A DNA stretch of 64,000 nucleotides, taken from Neckera pumila (lineage: Eukaryota > Streptophyta > Bryopsida > Hypnales > Neckeraceae). Below, piece by piece: positions 32,649 through 43,745 of this stretch. The stretch lies in contig OZ018416.1 in NCBI GenBank assembly GCA_963969595.1, positions 6,278,065 through 6,342,064 on the forward strand. The letters run 5' to 3'. The translations under genes and the position numbers were made by a program. The notes beneath the pieces are model-generated. The model made no database searches. It was not told where the DNA came from and was given only the letters and a program-made list of their open reading frames with translations. Every line of letters begins with the position of its first letter. Position 1 is the first letter of the stretch.

Positions 32649-33340
32649 AACAACTCAAATGAACCCTCAATGGCTCTCAAATCTTACAACCAACACTCAG
32701 GTGGTTGCAATCTCTCCAATGTGACTCCAAATAATCACAACAACTCAAATCAGTCCCTCAATGGCTCTCAAATCCCACAACCAACACTCACATAGTTGCA
32801 ATCTCTTCAATGTGACTCCAAATGACCACAACAACTCAAATCAGCCCTCAATGGCTCTCAAATCTTACAACCAACACTCACGCGGTTGCAATCTCTTCAA
32901 TGTGACTCCAAATGATCACAACAACTCAAATCAGCCCCTTAATGGCTCTCAAATCGCACAACCAACACTCAGGTGGTTGCAATCTCTCCAATGTGACTCC
33001 AAATGATCACAACAACTCAAATCAGCCCCTTAATGGCTCTCAAATCGCACAACCAACACTCACGTGGTTGCAATCTCTCCAATGTGACTCCAAATGATCA
33101 CAACAACTCAAATCAGCCCCTCAATGGCTCTCAAATCTCACAACCAACACTCACGCGGTTGCAATCTCTCCAATGTGACTCCAAATGATCACAACAACTC
33201 AAATCAGCCCCTCAATGGCTCTCAAATCGCACAACCAACACTCACGTGGTTGCAATCTCTCCAATGTGACTCCAAATGATCACAACAACTCAAATCAGCC
33301 CTTAATGGCTCTCAAATCCCACAACCAATATTCACAATAA
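32649..33340. repeat. 91-bp minisatellite in the retrotransposon leader
   Basis: Seven full units plus partial ends of a 90-91 bp repeat, with ATGGCTCTCAAATC starting at 32671, 32761, 32851, 32942, 33033, 33124, 33215 and 33305. Units share ACAACCAACACTCAC, GGTTGCAATCTCTCCAATGT, GACTCCAAATGATCAC and AACAACTCAAATCAGCCCCT. It lies between the 5' LTR and the gag start, so it would be in the RNA leader. The repeated 61-residue plus-strand ORFs it creates are artefacts. Confidence 0.95.
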
Positions 33341-33510
33341 AAATAACACTTGATGCAAAAGAATACCTTTTCAAATAATAAGATCTTGCTAAAAAACTTC
33401 AAAAACGACCTCCAACTCCACTTGCTTTCAACTTCAGCAATGCGCCTCCAATACGCCTTTGCAAAGCGATCTCACCTCTAATAGCAACTCACATGAGTGG
33501 GTCTATAACC

Positions 33511-33737
33511 TATTGTAAGAAAAACACAAAGGCTTTGTATTCCAATGAAAAGAGGACACAAACAAGTACAAGGAAGAGGTAAAAAACCCAAGCAAGGGGT
33601 TGCCCTCTTATACTACTCTACTAACAAGTGCCATGACTACTTTATGGGTTATATCAACATAGAAAGCTGCCCCTCTCTAATAACACCTTGGTTGGCTACA
33701 AACAACTCCTAACTAAAGTCACTCTCTAACTTCAACA
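33511..33737 (-). repeat. 5' LTR of the copia element (227 bp)
   Basis: Read on the minus strand it begins TGTTGAAGTTAGAGAGTGAC and ends CTTACAATA, followed at once by GGTTATAGACCCACTCATG, where the primer-binding site should be. That sequence only weakly resembles the usual initiator-tRNA-Met complement (TGGTATCAGAGC), so the primer is uncertain. The LTR would contain the element's promoter. It is followed on the plus strand by the right target duplication GCATA at 33738-33742. Confidence 0.9.
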
Positions 33738-34749
33738 GCATATGCTCATTTGTACGATCCACGTATTTCTCTCCCTTCTCTCTGTATTTGGCCCTCCATC
33801 AGTTGTTACTATTTATCAGGAGTCCAATTCCTACACAATCACCGAGTCATAAACAGCAATTACTTGCATCCAAATAAATTAGCACCCAAATTATCTTGAT
33901 TCGATTATTTTGTAGACAGAAAGAAAGCACAGGCTAAAACACGCATATACTGAAGCTAGCACAACCGGCAATTTCACATTTAATTTCAATAACTTAACAT
34001 ACTTTCTGCCTCTAACTTTCATACTAACGAAAGCAAATCTTCTGAGCAGAGTAGTGTGCAGAAGTCAATATCACCCTAGTTTTCTCTAAAAGTCCCTGTT
34101 CAAGAAAGAACGATTAGTGTGTGACAAACGCCCTTGAAAAAGGGTGCTACTTTGGGATCCTCAAACCCTCTGTACTGTACAGAGATCTAGAACACAAAAA
34201 GTAGTCCAGCTCACTTCAATAGAGTCTATCTCCTGAAAAGGACCACAAAGAATGGCAAATGGAATTTTGTAGGGTACGGAGACCTAAAGATGTGCTGCAA
34301 TGTGACACAAATTGTCTTCAAACTCAGGGAGGGGAACGGGTTGCCCTCGGCCGCTGGGCATCGGGAAAAGCACCGTCGTTGGCTCCAAAAACGACAACTA
34401 CAAGCTCTGGTTGGACTTCTGAATCCTATTGTTGGTAAGCACACTCTTCATTATGAAGGTCAACACAGCGACAGAAAAATCCATTCCGTAAGGTAATCAA
34501 ATTTGAAAGGGCTTCATAAAGTCCTCATCCAAACGAGAGATTCACATTCTGCACAACACTTCATCCCCGGAAAAATTTAGGTTATAGTTGCACCCCAAGC
34601 AAAATAAATGATCTTGGTTTTCCATCACCAACTTGAATTTGCGTCAAACTCCTCCTTCCACCATTACGTGCTTTAAGAAGTATTTTGTCTAGACATTCAA
34701 GAGCTCTTCGAGGATTCCATCCTCGATACCGTCTGAGCACAATGTCTGC

Positions 34750-36520
34750 CTACAGAGACCACCACCACTTGTTCAGCTCTCCAAACAAGCCCTAATACAC
34801 ATACCAGCACCAAATCCTTTTTGTTTACAAAGCAAATATCGACGAACCGTCCATCAAAACCAACAACCTGGTCATAACAGACCGATTTTCACATGGAAGC
34901 TGCTCCAACTTCTCCACAAATTGCAGCAAAATGAGGAGTCACCGATCAAGCCCAAGTACAAGTAGTTCTTACAGTTCGTGAAGATTTTCTTCATACGACT
35001 TTAGAGTAGCATCTCTTAATTCAGACCTATTTGCAAAATCCTCCCAACCAGATTGGTGCCCCAAATTTACAGCGTCCAAACATGAGAGCCTACCTAGAGT
35101 CAATTTGGAGTACACCTATTCTCAGCACTTCGAAAATTTATAGTTTGTTTGTACCCGAGTCCAAAAAATGCATTCTAAGAGAATCTCAAACCACTTTCAA
35201 CTACTAACAAACTCCAAACCCTTCACTCGCAAATCTTCCAAGCTCGCATGAAAACCTGAAGATCTAGACACAAGGAAACAACATTCCTCTACTCGGGGAG
35301 TTTCACATTCCTTTTAATTTGCAAGCTCAACGAAATCCTAGCCTCGTGTGGTGCTCTCAATTAGCTCTATCTATGGCAGTGTGAAGTTGAATTCTCAACA
35401 GTCCTTGCATGTTTTCCAAACACCCATTTCATGCTGCAATCACGCTGCAAGGGAGACGATGGTGTAACGGACCCTGTTCTTCAAACAGATCCTATGAATG
35501 AGTGCTGCGTGAGTTAGCTTAGCCCTTAGTGATGGAAAGAGGGACTAATCTGACACTAATGGGAACGGATTTACACTGTACAATCTCCACTTCAAATGAT
35601 TGAATAAGATAGGCATACACACAAATCAAAGTTTGATCCCAACGTTGAATTTGGCTCTTGTAGTAAAGATCTCTCTCCAAAATAAAATTGCACTCCTACA
35701 CATGTTAAAATGCTTGAAGTAATCCAAAATAATCAACAAATGGTATCCTTTTACCCTTAACCACTCATGGAGCCACAAAGTGACACTCAGATGAATTGAA
35801 ATGAGCAAAAACATGATGAAGAGCCATGGTTTTTCATTCAACTTCTTTTGGAATGTATTTGTACTAGATATTGATTGAAATTTCCTCCTTGAGGAGTCAT
35901 TGACTTCTATGTAGAAGAGGAGGCTAAAAAAATCACAAAGATGCCTTTTTAGTATATTTCAACAATTCATACCTCCTTAAAGAAAATCTAAATTTTATCT
36001 TTTTATAAATGTGAGGTCAACTAATGAAATGAAGTTAATAAAATCTTGTCTCTACTTCAATTTGAAAACTTAAAAGTTTTGTAAATTAATCTATACTGTT
36101 CATAGGAATTTGAACTTTGGGAACTATAAATATCAATTATAGAAAAATATGGAAATGTGATGTTCTATGCTATAATATATATAATTATGGTGGAAGTTGT
36201 AAAATGTTCAAGCACATATATGAATTTTCTTCACTCTATCATAAAATTTCACAATGATTTCAAATTTTTGAACAAAAATTTGAAAACTTTATGCCTTGTA
36301 GAAAATATGTGATTTCATCTTTGAAAAATAATTTCCATTCATATCTAGTGGCAAATAAAGCATACAACCAATAAGATATTGAGGTTGTTCATAGTCATAA
36401 GCTCCATTTGTTCACTGTTAACTTAATTGAGTCTTTATAAGTTTTAATTAAGATAGTAGTCTTATAAGAATATTTTCTATGCGTTCTATAGTAGAAACTT
36501 GCCCTCCTATGTAAAACTAT
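34750..36520. other. Former esterase intron 1, lost exon 1 site and AT-rich spacer, copy A
   Basis: A dispersed-repeat copy lies at about 35105-35210 inside what was intron 1. At 35226/35227 the sequence jumps over 220 bp present in B (59509-59728), which is exactly where B keeps exon 1, and 18 extra bases follow shortly after. The rest matches B 59730-61000 and is AT-rich with no recognised gene. Confidence 0.6.
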
Positions 36521-36529
36521 ATTATTTTG

Positions 36530-38212
36530 CTTTTTTGAACAAATGGAAAAAATCCATTGCACTAAAAAAAACAGGAACCAAGAATAAAGCCTCCAAGCCT
36601 AACGGCTGGACAATGAAGAGAAAATGAGCAGTAAGAGTAAGAATCGAAACCAAAAACTAAGAAGCCAAGGAAGGGGCACAAAGAGGAACTAAACAATTAG
36701 GCAAGCCGGAGGGCCATCCCTGTCCCAAATGTATCTCTCCGCCACTTTTTTGAGTAAGGTATTAGATTGGAGCCAAGTTCTTTCAAACTCATTCCAAACC
36801 CTCCTAGAAAGCTGTGGTCGCAAGCGGGTTGCATTGCTAGCCTTGATGTGCGCTGCACGTCTTGAGTCAAGAAGTGCGTTCCATAGGGCTTTGTGGATGC
36901 ATTCGCAAGGCCACTCGCTCTATGTGAACACTTTGCTATTCCTAGGTATCCAAATAATCCACAATGAGGAACCTCTAACTAAAGACCAAATAAGTTGAAG
37001 CCGTCTAAATCTCCGGGGAAGTTTGTCTCCAAAAATACAATGTCTGTAGCTGAACTTCGTATGCAGGATGAATCTAACCTGATCTCCGTAGAGGTGAATG
37101 ATGATAGACTGAGCATATTCCCATACATCTTGGGCACTTGGGTAGTAAAAAAAATCTGTGTATGGGAGTCTCATCAATGTCGTGTGTGCAGCAATCACAT
37201 GTAGTATTGATGCCCGGGTTGATCCGAGCTCTCCAAGAGTGGACTGCTATTGCGTTATGCCATACTAACCACATGAAAGCCGCTTCCGTCTGTGATTTTG
37301 TTTGAAGCCACACATCTTTCCAGTCGGACACAAAATTGGCTGGGAGATGGTCCGTCCATTTTGAAGCTATGGATCGTTTAAGGTGAGTTTGTTTAGTAAG
37401 TAGTGTTCTCCTTGTAGAGGTCGTAAAGGACATCAACGGGTCGCCATTACTCCTCGCCCATCTGCCAGGATCGAATGTCAACGATTGTAAAACTCCAAAG
37501 AATAAAAGGGTGGGGTCACCTTTAGTTTTTTTCCTTCCTTCTACCACTCGAACCGCGCGAACAAAGCCTTTGTGCCTCGTGTCAATTGCTTGCTGTTGAG
37601 TGATTGTCAGCTGCCTGGAGATCCGTCCAACAGTTGCTGTTATACTAGGGGCAGTATCTGGCTACTGCTCCGGCCGGATGATCAGGCATGGTGGACCTTT
37701 GATCACTGTAATTGAATACTGACTGACTGAGCAAGTCGACTGGACCTCAGATCATGACCAGATACCATCATTGAGAGCTCGGTGGGTCAGGCTAACAAGG
37801 AAGATCAGAGGAAGGCATCTTGAAGGTATAACCAGATTACGAACCCAATTACCACTCATGCAAGCGTGCTACATCCATGCAATAATAATAATACTCATAT
37901 TCAACAAAATGCCGTATGAGGAACAACCCTCCTCCCGTGGGTTAATAAGAGAAAGGAGACCCACCTTACTGGATGCTCTGGATCTGTGATGTGTGTCGAT
38001 GAAAGCCATTGTTTCCGACTCTCCAAAGAAGGGGTGGGAGCTCATCCTCCATTGTATCAAAATAAAAAAAAAACCATTGCCCGGCTTGCACATAGTCATC
38101 TTGTCTGGTTAGTAAAAGCACCAATTCCTGTGGGATCAATTCGGAAAGATACTGCCGTTGTCTGTGTTCCATGTCAGTGAGGAAGAAGGTATCTTGGATT
38201 ACATCCCACGAC
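36530..38212 (-). mobile_element. LINE 3' fragment (RT zinc-binding domain), copy A
   Basis: Minus-strand coding remnants match the C-terminal part of plant non-LTR retrotransposon ORF2. The zinc-binding domain shows EAAFMWLVWHNAIAVHSWR, CDCCTHDIDETPIHRFF and CPRCMG, then RFILHTKFSYRHCIFGDKL and IIWIPRNSKVF. An A-rich tail (minus strand) lies at the left end. It is frameshifted after HRFF and is 5' truncated. Compared with B it has an extra 310 bp at 37656-37967 bounded by CTGG and lacks the 366-bp upstream part that B has at 62392-62757. It was inherited from before the duplication. Confidence 0.8.
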
Positions 38213-38338
38213 TTAAAATCTCAATAATTAATTAAAGTTGAAAAAGTGTTTTGGCAATTGTTTTTAGAAATGATTAAAGTTCCATTTTTTTGGTTCTTTT
38301 TTTTCAAAGTTTTGACTCCTTAATTATGGAAACATTAA

Positions 38339-39237
38339 CCCCTAGACTTCAAAGGCTTTATTTCTATTGAAAACCACTCAAAACTACCATCTCTATTGCA
38401 AAATGCAACATACTTTAATATTTTTTTTTTTGCATATTTAACCATAGCACCTTGCACCAAAGTAGATCATTAATGTGTAGAAGAAATTTCAAAAACTTTG
38501 ACGGCATAGGTTGCAAGATTTTAGCATTTGAAGTGAAGAAAAAAAGGTCTTTTAGCACCTTGCTTGACTAGTTTTTATGGCTTTGAATCATCTTAATTTA
38601 AAATTTTGCACTACAAATTTTTTAGTTTCTAATTAATATGTTGAAGAATTGAATTGAAAGTTTAGGAATTTTTTTCTTCAAAAAGCACTTCATTTTCAAT
38701 TATTAAAAAGCTGTTAAGTGAAAGTTGAAGGAAATTCTAAATTGTTATAATTCTGAGATGGAATTGGAACATACTAAATTCAATGGTAAGATTTTTCTAG
38801 CAAGAGATTTTAACCTTGTGAATTTTTTTTTCAAATATTTTGAAAATTGAATTTAGAAACTGAACTCTACAAGTTATTTTTCAAGAAGATGTTCTAATTG
38901 CCTAAAAAATAAGATTTTTCATAATTTTTGCATAACAAATCCAAATGGAATGAATCAAATTTTATCCCATATAGATAAAATTACAGCATATGAGGAAAAA
39001 AAGTTAATTTACTGAAAAAAAATCTATATATGTGGAGGGGGCTGCCTGCTGCACCTAGAAAAAGGCATTTTTTGCTATAATTTTTGCTCTTGGGCATTGA
39101 TTGAAAAGAAAAGTTATATTTCCAAAAAGCAAATATGTTTTTTTGTCTTCACAAAAAGTTTCAAAAAATCATGGTAAACATTGAGACAATAGGAGCCTGT
39201 CCAAAATCTACTTTCTACCAAGGGGACAATGAGACTT
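38339..39237. mobile_element. TTAA-flanked MITE, 899 bp (copy A)
   Basis: The left end is TTAA (38335-38338) then CCCCTAGACTTC. The right end, GGGGACAATGAGACTT, meets TTAA (39238-39241) but has lost the last few bases of the repeat. In reverse complement it matches the two outer arms of the copy B insertion at 43746-44236 and 46962-47384 along its length, so both belong to one family. The counterpart in B is at 62875-63772, so it predates the duplication. It has no transposase. Confidence 0.7.
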
Positions 39238-39241
39238 TTAA

Positions 39242-41990
39242 GAAGGTGACAAATTTGTTATTTTAAAATTTGCATGTGACTCATTTTTTGATAGTTTGGC
39301 ATTTGGGTGATTGCAAGAAAGACCGGTACAGAAACATTGTCACAAAAGCAATGCCAAAGCTTCCTTTTGCAATAACTTTTGAAGCATGGCTTGCATGAAC
39401 TTAAAATGTTTATTGGAAATTCTTCTTATGAGTTTAATCATATCTCATATTTTTTAGAAGTTTTCAAAAATCATTTTATATTTAAAAATCATTTAAGCTA
39501 ATATGTCACGTTTTGAATTTTAGGGGGTTTTACTACGTAAGGAGTCCCAAAATTTAATGATTTGAAGCTGAAATTTCTAGGGTCTATTCCCATAGTAGGA
39601 ATTCATGTTTCTACCAAGGGGCATTAAAAAAGATTTTATTTTATATCCTCTACGTCCATGCAAAAAGGGCTCCCTTGCGCACGCAATTCTGAACATTAAA
39701 GATGGTTTCAGGATCATTCTTTGGGTGAAAATCTCTTTAGCATGAAGTCTTCTCAAATGGCATTTTTCAATTTTTTTAAAATTACTTTTTCCATTTTTTA
39801 CAAATTAAAATGTCAAAATATGTATTTTCTTGCGATTCTGCACTTTTCTAGTTCTCCTACTTAGAGAACTTTTGTTTGCTTTTCCTTCATAGGGTACCTT
39901 CTTCTTATAGGTGTATACATTTCTCCAATTTTTTATATTTTTCTTAAAATGTTTTATATATTTTTATAGTACTCCCAAATGGCTGAAAATGGCCACAGTG
40001 GAACAAAAACGGAAGGTCATTCTTGCAATGACCGATTTGCAACATTAGTTTATAAGTTTTCCAGCTCCTTTTTATAGTGATTTTCCAAAAAAAAACTTTT
40101 GAATTCTTATTAAATTTTTGTCGACCCTGACATCCAAGTATGGTAGTTGCATAGGCCTTTTGCTTCCAATGATGAAGTATTCTTAACAAAAAAAATCAAT
40201 TTAATAGAGTAAGAAAGCTCACTTCATATTTGAGTCTAAAAGATGCATAATTTAATCAAAACTAAAGACAAACTGAAGTCTAGCTATTCTTTTGATTGTT
40301 TTAGGCAATGCCATATTCTAGTCACTAAGGTAGAAGTACCCATTTCTGATAGCCTCTCTATGTTGGCTCTATAGAATGCCCTACTGTCAACAAAAATTGG
40401 AAGCATTGTTTATTGAAATTGATTCTTTCTTTGTGCCTTCTTGTCCACTCATCTCTCTTCCTTCCTTGCATAAGAAGAAATGCCAAAGCTAATTGTAATA
40501 GGTGATGCTATGAGACTGGAATGAGTCCGAATGAAAAATTGACATTTATATTGAATAAAATATACATTCTTGGAGAAAAAGAATTGGTTGTGATTGCATT
40601 CTTCCTCATCCTTATATTTGCACACATTGAGCTCAATTTCTCAATAAATTTCCTATATTGTATAGGCTAAAATGCTTAAGTTATCAAAAATATATACTTG
40701 CACCTTATTGGTCCTACAAAATTGATACTCTCAATTGAGACATAACTTACAAAAGTGACTATAAAATGCACATGTGTCAAAGCACACTCAAAGGTACCAT
40801 TGGGATTACTTTACTAGGACAGGACTTGAGTCCTTTTTTGAAATTTCAAAGCTATAAATTACTTTGATGTTGTCAATTTTTAAAACTTTATAGATGAATA
40901 TTATTTCAATGCATCCTTGTAATAAGTTGGAGAAAAAGTTTTTTGAAAAAAGTCCTTAAAGGAATCTATACCATCAATTTTAGGGCTAAATTTAGTATTT
41001 TTTTGACAATAAAGTATTTTAAATAGATATTTTTATCCAAATTCTTTATACTTCTTAAGAATACAACTATTAAAAGGATTTTGTATCATTAAAGCTCAAG
41101 TACAAAATAGTGTATTTTTTAATAAATAAATTGATTATTGATAAACTACTGATTTGTTCTAAAATTACACTTAAAACATTCAATTCTAAAAATAGCTTAC
41201 ATAGTACCCTTAATGTGAATAATATATACATTTTTTGTCTTGACACAATCACCATTTGTGATATTCTTTATATTGAAAAGGACGTTCACATGTTTTTACT
41301 TCTTACTTTTGAATATTATAGGAAATAAATAAATATTTAAATTGTGTCAAAAGAGTCCTCTTCTATGCTATTGTATGATTATATACGCGCATGATTTTCT
41401 GGATTTAATCACATTAATATTCATTAGAAATTAGACTCCTTTTTGCCCATTTAAAAACCTGATAGACTGACTTTTAAATGGCAATTGGAAGTTTAGTAAA
41501 GAATTTATGTTTTTGGGTGAATTAAAATATATTCATATTAACATGACTTGAGCTTCTAATCAAAAAGGACTAAATTACTTATAATTAATAGATTAATAAT
41601 TAGAAAACAATAGATAGAAAGAAGTTACATTGCAGATTTTAGTGGGTCTGACCTCCTTTTTTGGTCCATTTGAGTGTGATTTGACCCACATGATATTCCG
41701 GACCTACAGTTTGAAATGTCCAACATCTGTGACTGAAAATGCAAAGAACACACGGGACTTCAAGAAGATTAACTTAGATTAAAATCACAATACCTTATCA
41801 ACTCATCAGAGTAACGTCACCAAAACCTATTTAGGCACCTCCCTAAAGAAAAGAAAGAATAACCATCTTCCAACCCTAATCAAAAGGCTGTGAACTTCAG
41901 AGACCAAAGACCCACCTTCACCTTCCTTTTCATTAGGAGTTAGTCAATGCCAGTGATGGGAGGGTATTTGGTGATGCTTTGCGTGAAGAT
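39242..41990. other. AT-rich DNA at the end of copy A, no gene recognised
   Basis: The first 230 bp still match copy B (up to 64000); beyond that the window provides no partner. There are only short ORFs without domains. The join to copy B falls at about 41990 (GACGATTCAGCCAAACATAC). No tRNA, rRNA or transposon ends were found. Confidence 0.5.
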
Positions 41991-42439
41991 GACGATTCAG
42001 CCAAACATACATCCCATCGTGTATGATGCACAAAGCAAAATCATTCCAGCAAACCATGAACTCTCAATCTCAAGCTATCCAAAGCCCACATTCAAGGCAG
42101 CTAGAGGAGAAGATACGCACTAGCTTATAGGTTGACTAAATGACATGTTTTTGAAAACATAACGTGTCAAATTCAACACAACTTATACACGTACAATTCC
42201 TGTTCCAGCCTTCACACTGCAATTCACCAGCTTCACAATTTGAAACAGGACATAGTCTAGCTCAACATGGTATAAACCAAAGATGGATTAGGACATGACA
42301 CATGACGAATTGGAAACATCAAGATTTGTCGCAGCAAAAGGTGTCAAGGAAAAGGAAAGGTTGATAGATTAGCACTTGGTCGATTCAAATCCAGAGACTT
42401 ACTATTCATATTGTCAACTTCAATGCTGCATTAAGTTAA

Positions 42440-43342
42440 CCCCTCAAGGTCCAACAATGAAGGTTTTCAATGGATTGTCCCACTTTGATATTTTTTAGCA
42501 CATGGATGTCTTGATTTTTTTTATTTTTATCATACTACTTTGAAAAGACTACTTTGTCTAGTATACATGAAATTAATAGTGGAAAATATTGATTGTTGGA
42601 TTTTTAGATTCTAACAATTTTGGATGATCAATTTTATAGGTTGAAAACGCATCTTTTGGGAAAGAAAAACTAGAAGTAGATGAATAATGGTTTTTTACCC
42701 CTTTTCAAAGATTGTATTGGAATCTAAGCAAATGTATTAATTTTTTGGTTAGGAAAGAATGAGAGATAAAAAACTCTCTCAAATTTTAACACATTTTCAA
42801 ACAAAAGAAGTAGAACGATAAAATGGACCCAAATTGGATCCTACAAAACTTAAAAAGATTCATATCTCTATTAATTTTTTAAATTTAATAATTGATATTA
42901 TTAGCATTTTGTTTGGAACATCTTCAAAAAATTTGGAACCATTCTTATTATTTTCATTTTCATAATCATTCACTCTATATTGAACCTTGTATTTTTTAAA
43001 TTGCTATAAGTACAAATTTGAATTTTGTTGCTCTAGACCCAATTTGTTTGTGCAGAACAAAGACTAGGAATGTCTAAGAAAATGTTTCTTTTCATCCCTT
43101 CTATTCCATTCATTGTAAGAGAATTATGTTTGTTCCTTTTTTCTATTAGACCACATTTCCTAAATGAATTTTTAAATATTTCTCACATTGAAATTTTGAA
43201 AATCGGAAAATGCAACAAGTATACCAACTTGTTACTCTAGAAGGCCCTACTTTGAAAAGTATTGAGAATTGTTTCACCCTACTAAGAATTTGCCATTGAA
43301 AACTTAAAAAACTCACATTGTGTGCTCTTGGTTCTTGAGAGG
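42440..43342. mobile_element. TTAA-flanked MITE, 903 bp (copy B)
   Basis: Counterpart of 18041-18943, same length by my count. TTAA is at 42436-42439 and 43343-43346. The left terminal repeat is CCCCTCAAGGTCCAACA; the right one has drifted (reverse complement CCTCTCAAGAACCAAGA). It has no coding capacity. Confidence 0.72.
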
Positions 43343-43745
43343 TTAAAGTAGAGGTACCTATTGTCAACCTCAATCCATACCCAACCTATAGGGTTCAATT
43401 ATTTCCAACCAAGGCTGGAACAAGCTTCCGACCAAAGCTTGGAATCAATGTGTTTTTTTCTCCTTTTCAAGGTTGGGACTAATAAGATCACCACACATGT
43501 CCCAAAGTAGTGAATAAAAAAGTAAGAAGTAGAGAGTGGAAAAGTAGTTTTTGAATGATTAAAATTGGAAGAGTCTTTACATTGGCTAGAGGCTTCGAGC
43601 ACTTTTTGGCTCCCAAAATTTAGACTACTCTCAATTTCGGCAACAAACCTACAAAAAATTTGCATTCCCCCTATTTCCTATGTTCCTACATAGAAAAAAT
43701 TTGTTACACCTTCAACTACTCATGATTTGCTAGAAAATCCCTTAA

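Larger units (their letters stand above)
28389..33737 (-). mobile_element. Ty1/copia LTR retrotransposon, 5.35 kb, inserted in esterase exon 5
   Basis: Two direct LTRs flank a minus-strand gag-pol in the order gag, protease, integrase, reverse transcriptase, RNase H, which is the copia order. The 5-bp target duplication GCATA is at 28384-28388 and 33738-33742. The intact site is preserved in copy B at 57998-58002, so the insertion followed the duplication. A polypurine tract (AAAGTGGGAG on the minus strand) abuts the 3' LTR. The leader between the 5' LTR and gag holds a 91-bp minisatellite. Two stops and one 14-bp tandem duplication interrupt the polyprotein, so this copy is defective. Confidence 0.95.
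27675..34749 (-). pseudogene. SGNH/GDSL esterase (CPRD49/IAH1 type), copy A, disrupted
   Basis: This is a family of small plant hydrolases related to isoamyl-acetate esterase. Exons run right to left: exon 2 34668-34749 (ADIVLRRYRGWNPRRALE), exon 3 34284-34418 (LVVVVFGANDG then VPLPEFEDNLCHIAAHL), exon 4 34029-34083 (KTRVIL...), exon 5 33738-33779 plus 28285-28388, exon 6 27675-27864 (DGMHLSSQG, ending VEAARVSP and a stop). GAND and DxxH are SGNH blocks III and V. Lesions: one extra base in exon 3 after GANDGA and a frame break in exon 5 near RTNE, both shared with copy B; exon 3 ends in TAG (GAG in B); exon 1, with the nucleophile Ser, is deleted (junction at about 35226); and a copia element splits exon 5. 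It is certainly inactive. Confidence 0.85.
17570..41990. repeat. Tandem segmental duplication, copy A
   Basis: From about 17570 (CAGCCAAACATACA) the sequence matches copy B starting at about 42000, in the same orientation, and remains alignable until B leaves the window (B 64000 equals A about 39468). Sharing continues through non-coding DNA, so this is a segmental duplication and not gene conservation. The unit is about 24.4 kb if the copies abut at about 41990. Differences from B are listed under the individual elements: a copia insertion, loss of an esterase exon, a 310-bp segment at 37656-37967 absent from B, and a 366-bp LINE segment missing from A. The stretch 39470-41990 has no visible partner because B is cut off. 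Confidence 0.9.

Noticed and set aside
32912..33279. Series of overlapping 61-codon plus-strand ORFs with near-identical proteins
   Set aside because: They are produced by the 91-bp tandem repeat in the retrotransposon leader, since a period of 91 changes frame each unit; not a repeat protein.
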